The notes below the pieces were generated by a model. The model was not told where the DNA came from. It made no database searches and saw only the letters and a list, made by a program, of their open reading frames with translations. Shown here piece after piece: positions 9,034 to 17,746 of a DNA stretch of 64,000 bases. This DNA is from Halomonas sp. 54_146 (lineage in GTDB: Bacteria > Pseudomonadota > Gammaproteobacteria > Pseudomonadales > Halomonadaceae). How positions within the stretch are numbered: position 1 is the stretch's first letter; every line of letters starts with the position of its first letter. The stretch covers positions 1 to 64,000 of the forward strand of contig NZ_LGEN01000010.1 of NCBI RefSeq assembly GCF_001507855.1. The letters run 5' to 3'. Position numbers and translations under genes: made by a program.

Positions 9034-9546
9034 ATGAGTCATGCAATGCCACGTTATGCACCAGAGCGAAAAGAAACCCTGCTGAGAAAGCTGTTGCCCC
9101 CGCACAACCTGTCTGTTGCTGAGTTGGCCCGGCAGGAAGGTATCTGCGAGCAGACGCTTTATAATTGGCGCAAACAAGCCAAAGCCGGAGGAGCTGTTGT
9201 GCCGGGAGATCAAAAGCTGACTGACAACTGGTCGGCAGAAGCCAAGCTGGCGGTCGTTATTGAAACCGCCGCATTGTCAGAGATTGAGCTGAGTGAGTAC
9301 TGCCGCAGCAAGGGTCTCTATCCACAACAAGTAAAGGCTTGGAAAGCCGCCTGTCTGGCCGGCCAGCAAAGCGCCAAGACGCAAAGCCAAGCTGATCGTG
9401 AGCAGGCAAAGACAGACAAGAAACGCATCCGCCAATTGGAACGTGAACTCAACCGCAAAGAGAAGGCCTTGGCCGAAGCCGCCGCACTGCTGGTGTTGCG
9501 AAAAAAGCTGAATGCCTACTGGGGCGACGACAGCGAGGATATATGA
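9034..9546 (+). CDS. IS3-family transposase OrfA
   Basis: A 170-residue DNA-binding protein with two helix-turn-helix segments: LSVAELARQEGICEQTLYNW (about 27-46) and a second around LSEIELSEYCRSKGLYPQQV (about 89-108), followed by a Lys/Glu-rich coiled coil (about 115-160) that would multimerise with OrfB as in other IS3 elements. It ends in a 4-bp ATGA overlap with orfB, so coupled re-initiation rather than the usual -1 frameshift is the likely way OrfB is made. The alternative start at 9046 (second Met) cannot be excluded. Confidence 0.85.
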   Translation: MSHAMPRYAPERKETLLRKLLPPHNLSVAELARQEGICEQTLYNWRKQAKAGGAVVPGDQKLTDNWSAEAKLAVVIETAALSEIELSEYCRSKGLYPQQVKAWKAACLAGQQSAKTQSQADREQAKTDKKRIRQLERELNRKEKALAEAAALLVLRKKLNAYWGDDSEDI

Positions 9547-10610
9547 CCTCGCTGCCAGTCAGGCAGAACTATGTCGAATGGCTCACTGAGGCCATCACCA
9601 ACGGTGCACGCAAGAAGCCGGCGTGTGGTGAGCTGGGCATCAGTTTGCGCACCTTCCAGCGCTGGACTCAAGAGAACACCATGAAGCCTGACGGCCGTAC
9701 TACTGCCATACGCCCCGTACCAGCTAATGCGCTCACCAAGGCAGAACGTCAGGCCATTCTGGAGCTGTGCAACAGCGAAGAGTTCGCGCATTTGCCGCCA
9801 AGCCAAATTGTGCCGCGACTGGCTGACCAGGGTCGTTATGTCGGCTCTGAAAGCAGCTTTTACCGTGTGCTGCACGCCGCCGATCAGCAGTACCGTCGTG
9901 GCCGCAGCCAACCGCCTCGTCGGCATCCTGCGCCCACAACACATGTAGCCACAAAGCCCAACCAGGTCTGGTCCTGGGACATTACCTATCTGCCATCGCC
10001 GGTGCGTGGTCAGTATTACTACCTGTATCTGATTGAAGATATTTACAGCCGCAAAGCCGTTGGCTGGGAGGTGCACAGCGCCGAGTCTGGCGAAGAGGCT
10101 GCCGCCTTGTTGCAACGCAGCATTCTCAGCGAAAAATGCCTGCGTGAGCCGCTGGTGCTGCATTCTGATAACGGTGCACCCATGAAGTCTGCGACCTTGC
10201 TAACCAAAATGTATGACCTTGGCGTCACGCCTTCGCGCGGCAGGCCCCGCGTAAGTAATGACAACGCCTTCTCGGAATCACTGTTCCGAACATTGAAGTA
10301 CTGCCCTCAATGGCCGCAGAACGGCTTTGCCAGCCTGGATGACGCCCGGGCCTGGGTCAGGGACTTCATGTACTGGTACAACCACGAGCACCGACATAGC
10401 CGGATCCGCTTCGTGACGCCAGCGGAGCGCCATCTGCGCCTGGATGTGGATATCTTGGCAAAGCGTCATTCGCTGTATCAACAGGCACGCTCAGCGCACC
10501 CGGAACGATGGTCAAGGAATACGCGAAACTGGGACGCTGTGAGGGAAGTAACACTCAATCCAGAGAAGCAGCAAAACCTGCAAGAAGAACCGCAGCTACA
10601 GGCTGCATAA
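9543..10610 (+). CDS. IS3-family transposase OrfB (DDE integrase)
   Basis: A 355-residue integrase of the rve type. The catalytic residues are visible: first Asp in VWSWDITYL, second Asp in LVLHSDNGAPMKS, and Glu in NDNAFSESLFRTLK, with the spacing expected for D,D(35)E. An N-terminal helix-turn-helix (CGELGISLRTFQRW) precedes the HTH_21-like region and the core. It starts inside the orfA stop (ATGA at 9543). The frame is undamaged over its full length. Confidence 0.9.
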   Translation: MTSLPVRQNYVEWLTEAITNGARKKPACGELGISLRTFQRWTQENTMKPDGRTTAIRPVPANALTKAERQAILELCNSEEFAHLPPSQIVPRLADQGRYVGSESSFYRVLHAADQQYRRGRSQPPRRHPAPTTHVATKPNQVWSWDITYLPSPVRGQYYYLYLIEDIYSRKAVGWEVHSAESGEEAAALLQRSILSEKCLREPLVLHSDNGAPMKSATLLTKMYDLGVTPSRGRPRVSNDNAFSESLFRTLKYCPQWPQNGFASLDDARAWVRDFMYWYNHEHRHSRIRFVTPAERHLRLDVDILAKRHSLYQQARSAHPERWSRNTRNWDAVREVTLNPEKQQNLQEEPQLQAA

Positions 10611-10623
10611 AAGTATGGTCTAC

Positions 10624-10650
10624 GCGACAACTACGTTGACAAACACCGGG
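10624..10650 (+). repeat. Right inverted repeat of the IS3-family element
   Basis: Reads GCGACAACTAC, then GTTGACAA, then ACACCGGG. The middle block, absent from the left end, contains a consensus -35 hexamer (TTGACA, 10636-10641) pointing out of the element. Confidence 0.75.
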
Positions 10651-10663
10651 TGCCTGCTATGCT
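10636..10663 (+). promoter_or_regulatory. Hybrid promoter formed at the IS right end
   Basis: TTGACA (10636-10641) inside the right inverted repeat lies 16 bp from TATGCT (10658-10663) in flanking DNA and faces the yqjD-like operon 100 bp downstream. If the element and one TGCC are removed, TTGTCT (8955-8960) falls exactly 16 bp from the same TATGCT, so the insertion may have replaced the -35 box of an existing promoter with a consensus one. This is inference from sequence only. Confidence 0.5.
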
Positions 10664-10763
10664 AATAGCTGCGCTAATAACTAGCTCGGATAACAGCCCG
10701 GTTAACAGCCAGCCAAGTTAACAACTTGCAGCCTTTTTATTCATTCGTCATAAGGAAGACAAC

Positions 10764-11096
10764 ATGGCCAAACGTGAACCCATTTATTCTACTCAAGCCG
10801 ATCAATTAAAAGACGATCTGCGCCATTTAAGCGAAACCGTTGAAGAGCTGGTCAACGCGACAGCCAAAGACGCGAGCACTGAAATGCATGACCTGCGCGC
10901 CCGCGCAGAGCGCCGCTTAAAAGACACCCGTGCCCGTCTTGAAGCACGCGGTGAGCGCATTTATGAAGAAACGCGCGATTCATTAACTCACCAAGCCGAT
11001 GCCTGTGACCGTTACGTTCACGACAACCCCTGGACAAGCATTGGTATCGGCGCGGCTGTCGGTGTGGTTGTGGGTATGCTGCTCGGTCGTCGCTAA
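10764..11096 (+). CDS. yqjD: YqjD/ElaB-type DUF883 protein
   Basis: A 110-residue protein with a long amphipathic helical part (about 10-85, rich in Glu, Arg and Ala) and one C-terminal membrane segment (NPWTSIGIGAAVGVVVGMLLGRR). E. coli YqjD and ElaB are tail-anchored inner-membrane proteins that bind ribosomes in stationary phase. The start has AAGGAAG 5 bp upstream. The stop overlaps the next start by one base, and the order yqjD-yqjE-yqjK matches E. coli, which supports the assignment. Transcription probably now comes from the IS-derived promoter. Confidence 0.85.
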   Translation: MAKREPIYSTQADQLKDDLRHLSETVEELVNATAKDASTEMHDLRARAERRLKDTRARLEARGERIYEETRDSLTHQADACDRYVHDNPWTSIGIGAAVGVVVGMLLGRR

Positions 11097-11500
11097 TGGC
11101 TTTGGGTCCCACCCAACGCGTCTTCTCTGCCGCCAAACGCTTGCTAAAATCGCTGATTGCTAACAGCGAGACCCGCCTGCGTTTGGCGGTGTTGGAATTA
11201 GAGGAAGAACGTGCTCGTCTATTGGTGTTGCTGCTGCTGGCAGGGGCAAGTTTATTACTGCTCTTGTTAGGTATTGCCACGCTGACAGCGCTGGTGGTGG
11301 TGCTTTTCTGGGATACCTACCGCTTAACCGCTATTGCGATAAGTGCAGGTGTGTTGATAGGCGCAAGCTTACTGCTTGCAGCCATCGCCATCCGGCAGTC
11401 AAAGCGTCACTCTTTGCTGAAAGAAACACTCAAACAGCTTGCCGCCGACCGAGCACTGCTTGAGGAGCCACGCGATGAAAGCATCCGCAAACACCGCTAA
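11096..11500 (+). CDS. yqjE: YqjE-like membrane protein (phage holin III superfamily)
   Basis: A 134-residue protein with an N-terminal helix, two adjacent membrane segments (about residues 43-67 and 74-102) and a charged C-terminal tail, as in E. coli YqjE. Its start overlaps the yqjD stop (TAATG) and its end overlaps the yqjK start, so the three genes are translated together. Function is unknown; the location is the inner membrane. Confidence 0.75.
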   Translation: MALGPTQRVFSAAKRLLKSLIANSETRLRLAVLELEEERARLLVLLLLAGASLLLLLLGIATLTALVVVLFWDTYRLTAIAISAGVLIGASLLLAAIAIRQSKRHSLLKETLKQLAADRALLEEPRDESIRKHR

Positions 11501-11804
11501 GCTAGCCCCCTGTACTAAACCAACATCAAAACCACTCAGCCGTGCCGAGCGCAAAGCACTGTTGCTTGATGAGCTTGAGCAGCAGCGGGTGGATATTTTG
11601 GTTGATAGCGCGTTCTTACAGCAAGCCGCCGCGCCGTTAGATAAGAATTTGCAAAGCTTCAAATTGCCACTTTACCTGCTCGGCGGCGTCGCTGCTTTTA
11701 GGCTAATCCGACACCCTGGCAGCGTAATGGCAACAGGCAGAAAGGCGCTAGCGGGTTACATGCTATTTAAAAAGCTCAAGCTTTTAGCCAAAGCGGCTAA
11801 TTAA
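11475..11804 (+). CDS. yqjK: YqjK-like protein
   Basis: A 109-residue protein, short and basic, with one weakly hydrophobic stretch near LPLYLLGGVAAFRLI (about 66-80). I chose ATG 11475 because GAGGAG lies 7 bp upstream; the open frame also runs back to 11439. It starts within the end of yqjE. The call rests mainly on position and general character, since YqjK proteins are poorly conserved. Confidence 0.6.
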   Translation: MKASANTAKLAPCTKPTSKPLSRAERKALLLDELEQQRVDILVDSAFLQQAAAPLDKNLQSFKLPLYLLGGVAAFRLIRHPGSVMATGRKALAGYMLFKKLKLLAKAAN

Positions 11805-11840
11805 TTTTATTGATCTACCTTGTTTGCTGATGGGCTTTAT

Positions 11841-11966
11841 CTGAAAAGTCTGCGAGCGAAGGTAAGGCTAGGCAAAAATCGGCGAAAAGACGGAGTTTAC
11901 GAGGTTGTAAATGAGTACTTTGAGCCGATTTTTAACAACGCATGACCGAGCGCAGCTAGTTTTCAG
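11841..11966. repeat. 126-bp imperfect palindrome in the intergenic region
   Basis: The segment begins CTGAAAAGTCTGCG and ends CGCAGCTAGTTTTCAG. An inner pair, AAAAATCGGC and GCCGATTTTT, flanks a core with GTTTAC and GTAAAT. It could fold as one long cruciform or RNA hairpin. It lies between convergent genes (yqjK and the flavoprotein), so it may end transcription from both sides, or it may be a dispersed non-coding element. No second copy occurs in this window. Confidence 0.6.
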
Positions 11967-11973
11967 GCAAAGC

Positions 11974-13158
11974 CTAGCAGGATTGCCCGCAGGCCACACC
12001 ACTGGCCCACGCCCATTGAAAGTTGTACCCCCCAAGCTCTCCCGTCACATCTAACACCTCTCCGATAAATCGCAACTGCGGCAAACCTTTCACCTCAAAG
12101 GTTTTTGACGATAGCGCGTTGGTATTTACCCCTCCCATGGTGACTTCTGCCGTGCGCCAGCCTTCGGTGCCCGCTGGTTTAAGCTGCCAGGCATTAAGCC
12201 TTGCTGCCCACTCATCCAACGCTTGATTAGCATATTGCGCCAGCGGTTGTGCCGTATCATGGTCGGGATACCATTCCAACAGCGCCTGAGCCATGCGCTT
12301 GGGAAAGCGCTCAGCAAGCCAGGTAGAAAGCTGCCGTTTAGGTGTTTCTTGTCGCGCCTCACGCAGCGATTCAGCCACGTTTTCATTGGGCAGCAAATCA
12401 ATCGTCATATGCTTTCCTGGCTGCCAAACGCTGGATATTTGCAGCATCGCAGGGCCTGACAAACCGCGATGGGTAAACAGCATGGGTTCCACAAAGCGCC
12501 GCCCGCCCGCACTGACCGCAACCGGTACACTGACACCAGAAAGCTCTGCTGCACGCCCTTTCCAGGTATCGCTAAGGGTAAAAGGCACTAAGCCAGGGCG
12601 CGTATCCAGCACCTCTACGCCAAACTGACGAGCCAGGTCGTAACCAAAGCCTGTCGCCCCCATGCTCGGAATCGAAAGCCCGCCGCTGGCCACCACCACC
12701 ACTCCCGCATCAATTTTCCCCGCCGATGTTGTCAGCCGCATGGCATCGCCTTGCTGCTCAACGCGGGTGATCTGTGTGCTGAGCTTTACCTCAGCCCCCG
12801 CCCACTCACACTCGGTAAGCAACGTGCGAACTATCTCTTTGGCTGACGTAGCGCAAAACAGCTGCCCAGGCGTTTTCTCAACGTACTCAACACCATGTCG
12901 CTCAACCAGCTCGACAAAGTGCTCCGGCTTGTAACGTTTGAGCGCTGAAATACAAAAAGAGGGGTTCGATGAGTAAAAGTGCTGTGGCGTCGTACCAAGA
13001 TTGGTAAAGTTGCAGCGGCCACCACCCGACATCAGAATTTTTTTGCCCGCTTTATTCGCATGATCAAGCACTAAGACGGTTTTACCGGCATAGCCCGCTG
13101 AAGCCGCACACATTAAGCCTGCGGCACCAGCACCGATAATCACTACGTCATAGGTCAT
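11974..13158 (-). CDS. HI0933/YhiN-family FAD-dependent oxidoreductase
   Basis: A 394-residue flavoprotein with an N-terminal dinucleotide-binding motif (VVIIGAGAAGLMCA, about 5-18), the family signature KILMSGGGRCNFTN (about 41-54), and a C-terminal segment GGVNTNALSSKTFEV followed by GEVLDVTGELGGYNFQWA. Members bind FAD; the reaction is not established. It is a single gene, 3' to the 126-bp palindrome and divergent from the RND operon. Confidence 0.85.
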   Translation of the reverse strand: MTYDVVIIGAGAAGLMCAASAGYAGKTVLVLDHANKAGKKILMSGGGRCNFTNLGTTPQHFYSSNPSFCISALKRYKPEHFVELVERHGVEYVEKTPGQLFCATSAKEIVRTLLTECEWAGAEVKLSTQITRVEQQGDAMRLTTSAGKIDAGVVVVASGGLSIPSMGATGFGYDLARQFGVEVLDTRPGLVPFTLSDTWKGRAAELSGVSVPVAVSAGGRRFVEPMLFTHRGLSGPAMLQISSVWQPGKHMTIDLLPNENVAESLREARQETPKRQLSTWLAERFPKRMAQALLEWYPDHDTAQPLAQYANQALDEWAARLNAWQLKPAGTEGWRTAEVTMGGVNTNALSSKTFEVKGLPQLRFIGEVLDVTGELGGYNFQWAWASGVACGQSC

Positions 13159-13262
13159 AATGAACTGCTCATAATTGATGACTCATGCGGGCTGCTCCGA
13201 CGTAAAAAGGTGGCATTTTAACAGGGACAGCGCGCAAAAATGTTATATATTAAAAAACAATA

Positions 13263-13279
13263 TGTACAATAAATGTACA
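13263..13279 (+). promoter_or_regulatory. Paired TGTACA sites upstream of the RND operon
   Basis: ATGTACAA occurs twice with an 11-bp period (TGTACA at 13263-13268 and 13274-13279), about 120 bp before the adaptor gene. Direct repeats one helical turn apart suggest a regulator site. No regulator gene is adjacent. Confidence 0.3.
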
Positions 13280-13396
13280 ACTAAGATTTCTTTGGTCTCA
13301 ACCGCTAACTGACCCAGGCGGATAAGTGCCACTTCCTAAAAGGCCTGGGGGCACTGCCTAAATACGTTTGCTTTGCCATCTAACGCTGAGATAACT

Positions 13397-14479
13397 ATGC
13401 ATTTCCAATTACATCGACGACTGCTAACCCTATTGGCGCTCGCCCCCCTGAGCCTTTTGCCCATCAATGATGCCTTCGCTCAAACACCCCCCTCTGTCAT
13501 CGGTACTCGCGCAGTAATGACCACCTGGTCTGACCCTTTAGAAGCATTGGGAACGCTCAGTGCTGAAGAGAGCGTTACGATATCTGCTACCGTCACGGAA
13601 ATTGTTGCCGACATCAATTTCCGTGACGGTGAACAAGTTGATGAAGGACAACTGCTTATTCGGTTGGAAGATGCTGAAGAGCAGGCACAGTTAAGAGCAT
13701 CACAGGCACTGCGGGATGAACGCCGCAATGCCTCTACTCGCGCCACTCAACTACAAGATCGTAACTTAGCCGCTCGGGCAGATGTTGAGGATAGCCAATC
13801 AAGACTGCGACAGGCGGAGGCGGATATTCAAGCGATCGAAGCAAGGCTCTCAAATTATCGCATCCAGGCACCCTTTAGCGGCCGCGTAGGTTTCCGTAAT
13901 ATCAGTGTTGGCACCTTGGTAACGCCTGGCATGGATCTAGTTACCCTGGATAAGCTAGACGTAATGAAGCTCGACTTTAGCGTACCCGAGATTTTTCTTG
14001 GCCGACTTTCACCAGGCCTGATGCTTAACACCTCCACAGCGGCCTACCCCGACGATATCTTTAGCGGTGAAATAGCCACCATTGGTACACGAGTGGACCC
14101 GGTAACCCGCAGTATTAATATACGCGCTGAACTCGACAATGCTGACGGACGCTTGCGCCCTGGCATGCTGATGCAGGTGATCGTTCAACAGCGCGTGCGT
14201 GATTCCGTCGTCATCCCTGAAGCGGCCATCGAACCTAGTGGTGACCGGCACTCAGTTATGCTAATCGAGGAGAGCGATGGCACCACGCGTCTGACTAAGC
14301 GCAATATTTCTATTGGCGAACGTCGCTATGGTCAGGTGGAGGTTCTCGAGGGCTTAGCCGCCGATGAGCTGATTGTAGTGCATGGCTTACAGTTGGCTCG
14401 AGATGGACAAGAAGCCAGATTAATCGGCATTGTTGACGATGAAACAGGTATCCGAGCGCTATTGGAGGCTGACCGCTAA
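13397..14479 (+). CDS. RND efflux periplasmic adaptor subunit
   Basis: A membrane-fusion protein of the AcrA/MexH type, about 360 residues from the ATG at 13397 (an in-frame TTG lies at 13373). It has a signal peptide ending DAFA, a barrel-sandwich part (VTEIVADINFRDGEQVDEGQLLIRL), a short helical hairpin (about 95-145), the second lipoyl half (YRIQAPFSGRVGFRNISVG), and a beta-barrel with LRPGMLMQV. It would link the inner-membrane pump to an outer-membrane channel. It is coupled to the pump gene by a one-base TAATG overlap. No TolC-like gene or regulator is next to it. Confidence 0.9.
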   Translation: MHFQLHRRLLTLLALAPLSLLPINDAFAQTPPSVIGTRAVMTTWSDPLEALGTLSAEESVTISATVTEIVADINFRDGEQVDEGQLLIRLEDAEEQAQLRASQALRDERRNASTRATQLQDRNLAARADVEDSQSRLRQAEADIQAIEARLSNYRIQAPFSGRVGFRNISVGTLVTPGMDLVTLDKLDVMKLDFSVPEIFLGRLSPGLMLNTSTAAYPDDIFSGEIATIGTRVDPVTRSINIRAELDNADGRLRPGMLMQVIVQQRVRDSVVIPEAAIEPSGDRHSVMLIEESDGTTRLTKRNISIGERRYGQVEVLEGLAADELIVVHGLQLARDGQEARLIGIVDDETGIRALLEADR

Positions 14480-17400
14480 TGCGCATATCGGATATTTCAG
14501 TTCAGCGCCCTGTGCTCGCGATGGTGATCGCGGCACTGATTATTGCGTTTGGCTTAATGGCGCTTAACCGCCTGCCGCTGCAAGAATACCCCACCATCGA
14601 CCCGCCCGTGGTCACCATTGACACCCGCTACCCTGGTGCCTCTGCCAACGTGGTTGAAACACGCATCACCCAAGTCTTGGAAGACCGTATTGCGGGGGTA
14701 GAAGGCATCGAGCTGATTACCTCGCAAAGCGAAGATGGCCGTTCACGCATCGAAATAGAGTTTGGCATTGATATGAATATCGATGCCGCCGCCAATGATA
14801 TACGTGACCGCATCTCTGGCGCGTTACGCAACCTGCCCGATGATGCCGACAACCCTGAGGTCACCAAAGCCGATAGCAGTGAAGAGATTGTCGTCTGGCT
14901 CAGTCTCTCTGGCGCAGACTACTCCATTGCAGAGCTGACCGACTACGCCAACCGCTTTCTCGTCGATAGCCTCTCTGTTCAGCCAGGCGTTGCCCGGGTA
15001 CGCGTGGGCGGCGGTCAAGATTACGCCATGCGCGTGTGGCTGGATCGCAATGCGCTGGCCGCCCGCGGGCTCACCGTTAGCGATATAGAGGATGCACTAC
15101 GCGCCGAGAACGTTGAGCTACCGGCAGGCTCAATTGAATCAGAAGACCGTCAGTTTATTGTTCGCCTGCCCCGCAGCTTTGCCACCGCCGAAGATTTTCA
15201 GCGCTTAGCCATTAACTCCCCTCGCAACGCCTCACTCAGCCAGGGTGGCAATGGCTATCTTGTGCGCCTGGCTGATGTAGCGCGCGTAGAAGTGGGGGCG
15301 GTGGAAGACCGTTCGGTATTCCGCTCCAACGGCGTCCCCATGGTCGGCCTGGGTATGATCATGCAGTCCACCGCCAATGTCGTTGAGCTTTCCGAAGCGA
15401 TACAAGTGGAACTTGAACGCTTGCAGGGCACGCTGCCCGAGGGAATGTCGTTGAGTTTGAACTACGACGCCTCGCTGTTTGTCTCCGGTGCGATTGAGCA
15501 AGTGGTAATGACGCTATTTATCGCCATGGGCTTGGTCGTGGTGGTGATGTTTATGTTTTTGGGCAATTTGCGCACTACCCTGGTGCCAGCGGTCACCGTT
15601 CCCATTGCCGTTATTGGTGCGTTTACCGCCCTGGCGGTCATGAACTTCTCGATCAACCTACTAACGCTGCTGGCGCTGGTATTGGCGATTGGCCTGATTG
15701 TTGATGACGCCATTGTCGTGCTGGAAAATATTAACCGGCGCATGCACGATTACGGCGAAACGCCGTTAGTTGCCGCCTTTCGTGGCACACGGCAAATTGC
15801 CTTTGCGGTGATCGCCACCACGCTTGTCCTGGTGGCCGTATTCGTGCCGCTCAGCATGCTGCAGGGCGATATCGGGCGGCTGTTTTCCGAGTTCGCGCTT
15901 ACCATGGCCGCCGCAGTGGTCGTCTCAACTCTGCTGGCGCTAACCCTTACGCCGATGATGGCATCTAAGATTCTCAAGCCAGGCATGCACGATAGCCGGA
16001 TCGGCAAGGCCGTTCAGTGGCTGCTGAACGGCACACAGCGGCGCTACCAAACCGCCCTTGAGTGGATGCTTCACATGCGCTGGCTGGTGGTAGCGATGTT
16101 TGTACTGCTCATTGCCGGCACCGCCTGGCTGGCCACGGCGCTGCCCAACGAATACACCCCCCAAGAGGACCGCGGCAACTTTATCGTCTTAGTCAACGGC
16201 CCTGAAGGTGCCACCTTCGACTACATGATGGATTACATGGATGAGATCGAAGCGCGTATGACGCCACTGGTGGAAAGCGGTGAGCTGGAGCGCGTGGTGG
16301 TTCGCGCTCCGCGGGGCTTTGGCAATATCGAAAACTTTAACAGCGGCTTTATCATCGTCAACATGGCTGACTGGGGCAGCCGCCGCAGCGCCTGGGAGAT
16401 CATGGCCGAAGTGCGCCAAACGCTTAGCACCTTACCGGGTGTTCAGGCCTTCCCTGTCATGCGCCAAGGGTTTGGCCAGCGTACCCAAAAACCGGTGCAG
16501 TTTGTGCTCGGTGGCGGCAGCTACGAAGACCTTGCCCGCTGGCGCGACACGCTAATGAACCATGTGCGCGAAAACAACCCACAGCTGATGGCGCTAGAGA
16601 GTAACTATGACGAAACCCAGCCTCAGCTGCGGGTGGATATTGATTATGAGCGCGCCGCCTCATTGGGCGTCACCGTTACCGAAATCGGCAGAACGCTCGA
16701 AGTGCTGTTAGGTGGCCGTAATGTCACGCGCTATGTCGATGACGGCGAAGAGTACGATGTTATTCTGGAAGGCGACCGCGACAGCCTCAACAGCCCAAGG
16801 GCGCTGGATAATATACAGGTGCGCTCAGCGCGCAGCGGCGAGCTGATCCCCCTGGCAAGCTTGGTCACTCTCTCTGACTTTGCCGGTGCCAGCACGTTGA
16901 ACCGTTTCGACCGCATACGCGCCATTACCATTGAGGCTAACTTGGCAGATGGCTACCCGCTAGGCGAAGCGCTTGCCTACCTAGAACAAAGCGCTGTAAC
17001 GCTTTTACCGGAAGAAGTGCAAACCAACGTGGCGGGGCCATCGCGAGATTTCGTGCAGGCCAGCGGTGCCACAACGTTCTTGCTTGTGCTGGGCGCTTTG
17101 GTCGTATTTTTAGTGTTAGCCGCGCAGTTTGAAAGCCTGATTCACCCTTTTGTCATTATGCTGACAGTGCCATTGGCGATGAGTGGTGCCCTGCTTGCGT
17201 TGCTACTTAGCGGCCAATCGCTGAATATTTACAGCCAGGTGGGGCTAGTGCTGTTGATTGGGCTGGCGGCCAAAAATGGCATTTTAATCGTTGAGTTTGC
17301 TAACCAGCTACGCGATGAAGGCCTAGCGTTCCGGGCGGCGTTGATTGAAGCCTCGATTACGCGGTTGAGGCCTATCCTAATGACCGCCGTGACCACAATG

Positions 17401-17622
17401 GCGGGTGCCATTCCGCTGATTGTCTCGTCAGGGCCAGGGGCTGAGTCGCGGCTGGTTATCGGCACGGTCATCATGGCGGGAGTGGGTTCTGCGACGATTT
17501 TCACCCTGTTTGTGGTGCCTGTCGCTTATGACTTATTGGCTCGCCACACCGGCTCGCCTGGCACCGTCAAGCGGAGGCTGGAAGAAGAAATAGCCAACGC
17601 ACCGGGCGAAACAGACCGCTAA
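14479..17622 (+). CDS. RND multidrug efflux pump, inner-membrane permease
   Basis: A 1047-residue HAE1-type RND transporter. It has the N-terminal membrane helix followed by RLPLQEYPTIDPPVV, two large periplasmic loops, and two bundles of membrane segments. The proton-relay residues are visible: Asp-Asp in GLIVDDAIVVLENI (about 408-412) and Lys in GLAAKNGILIVEFA. The substrate cannot be told; drugs or biocides are usual for the HAE1 group. It forms a two-gene operon with the adaptor and ends at a strong hairpin. Confidence 0.93.
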   Translation: MRISDISVQRPVLAMVIAALIIAFGLMALNRLPLQEYPTIDPPVVTIDTRYPGASANVVETRITQVLEDRIAGVEGIELITSQSEDGRSRIEIEFGIDMNIDAAANDIRDRISGALRNLPDDADNPEVTKADSSEEIVVWLSLSGADYSIAELTDYANRFLVDSLSVQPGVARVRVGGGQDYAMRVWLDRNALAARGLTVSDIEDALRAENVELPAGSIESEDRQFIVRLPRSFATAEDFQRLAINSPRNASLSQGGNGYLVRLADVARVEVGAVEDRSVFRSNGVPMVGLGMIMQSTANVVELSEAIQVELERLQGTLPEGMSLSLNYDASLFVSGAIEQVVMTLFIAMGLVVVVMFMFLGNLRTTLVPAVTVPIAVIGAFTALAVMNFSINLLTLLALVLAIGLIVDDAIVVLENINRRMHDYGETPLVAAFRGTRQIAFAVIATTLVLVAVFVPLSMLQGDIGRLFSEFALTMAAAVVVSTLLALTLTPMMASKILKPGMHDSRIGKAVQWLLNGTQRRYQTALEWMLHMRWLVVAMFVLLIAGTAWLATALPNEYTPQEDRGNFIVLVNGPEGATFDYMMDYMDEIEARMTPLVESGELERVVVRAPRGFGNIENFNSGFIIVNMADWGSRRSAWEIMAEVRQTLSTLPGVQAFPVMRQGFGQRTQKPVQFVLGGGSYEDLARWRDTLMNHVRENNPQLMALESNYDETQPQLRVDIDYERAASLGVTVTEIGRTLEVLLGGRNVTRYVDDGEEYDVILEGDRDSLNSPRALDNIQVRSARSGELIPLASLVTLSDFAGASTLNRFDRIRAITIEANLADGYPLGEALAYLEQSAVTLLPEEVQTNVAGPSRDFVQASGATTFLLVLGALVVFLVLAAQFESLIHPFVIMLTVPLAMSGALLALLLSGQSLNIYSQVGLVLLIGLAAKNGILIVEFANQLRDEGLAFRAALIEASITRLRPILMTAVTTMAGAIPLIVSSGPGAESRLVIGTVIMAGVGSATIFTLFVVPVAYDLLARHTGSPGTVKRRLEEEIANAPGETDR

Positions 17623-17660
17623 CCCTTCTTACCCAACCATCGCCCCGGCCAACCCACCAA

Positions 17661-17687
17661 AAAGGGCGTCCCAGTGGGACGCCCTTT
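17661..17687. terminator. Bidirectional terminator between the RND operon and the DUF3617 gene
   Basis: A perfect 12-bp stem (AAAGGGCGTCCC / GGGACGCCCTTT) with a 3-base loop. On the minus strand it runs into TTTTTGG, so it should work best for the minus-strand gene; convergent genes share it. Confidence 0.85.
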
Positions 17688-17700
17688 AGCTTTGCTGCTT

Positions 17701-17740
17701 ATGATCTAGCTATTCATGGTCTAGCTACTCATGATGAGGC
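17701..17740. repeat. 15-bp tandem repeat, 2.5 copies
   Basis: ATGATCTAGCTATTC and ATGGTCTAGCTACTC (17701-17715, 17716-17730) followed by a partial ATGATGAGGC. It sits between the terminator and the end of the DUF3617 gene. Confidence 0.65.
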
Positions 17741-17746
17741 AGGCGC

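Larger units (their letters stand above)
8974..10650 (+). mobile_element. Complete IS3-family insertion sequence, 1677 bp
   Basis: Two transposase ORFs lie between imperfect inverted repeats: left 8974-8996 (CCCGGTGT...GTAGTTGTCGC) and right 10624-10650, whose reverse complement begins CCCGGTGT and ends GTAGTTGTCGC. The middle differs: 4 bp at left, 8 bp at right. TGCC is duplicated on both sides (8970-8973 and 10651-10654), a 4-bp target duplication. Both ORFs are intact, so the copy may be active. It is inserted between pldA and the yqjD-like gene. I assign the family from the DDE residues and do not name an ISfinder entry. Confidence 0.85.

Noticed and set aside
9516-10163. A 215-codon minus-strand frame inside the IS element
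   Set aside because: It lies antisense to orfB, whose DDE residues and length are intact.
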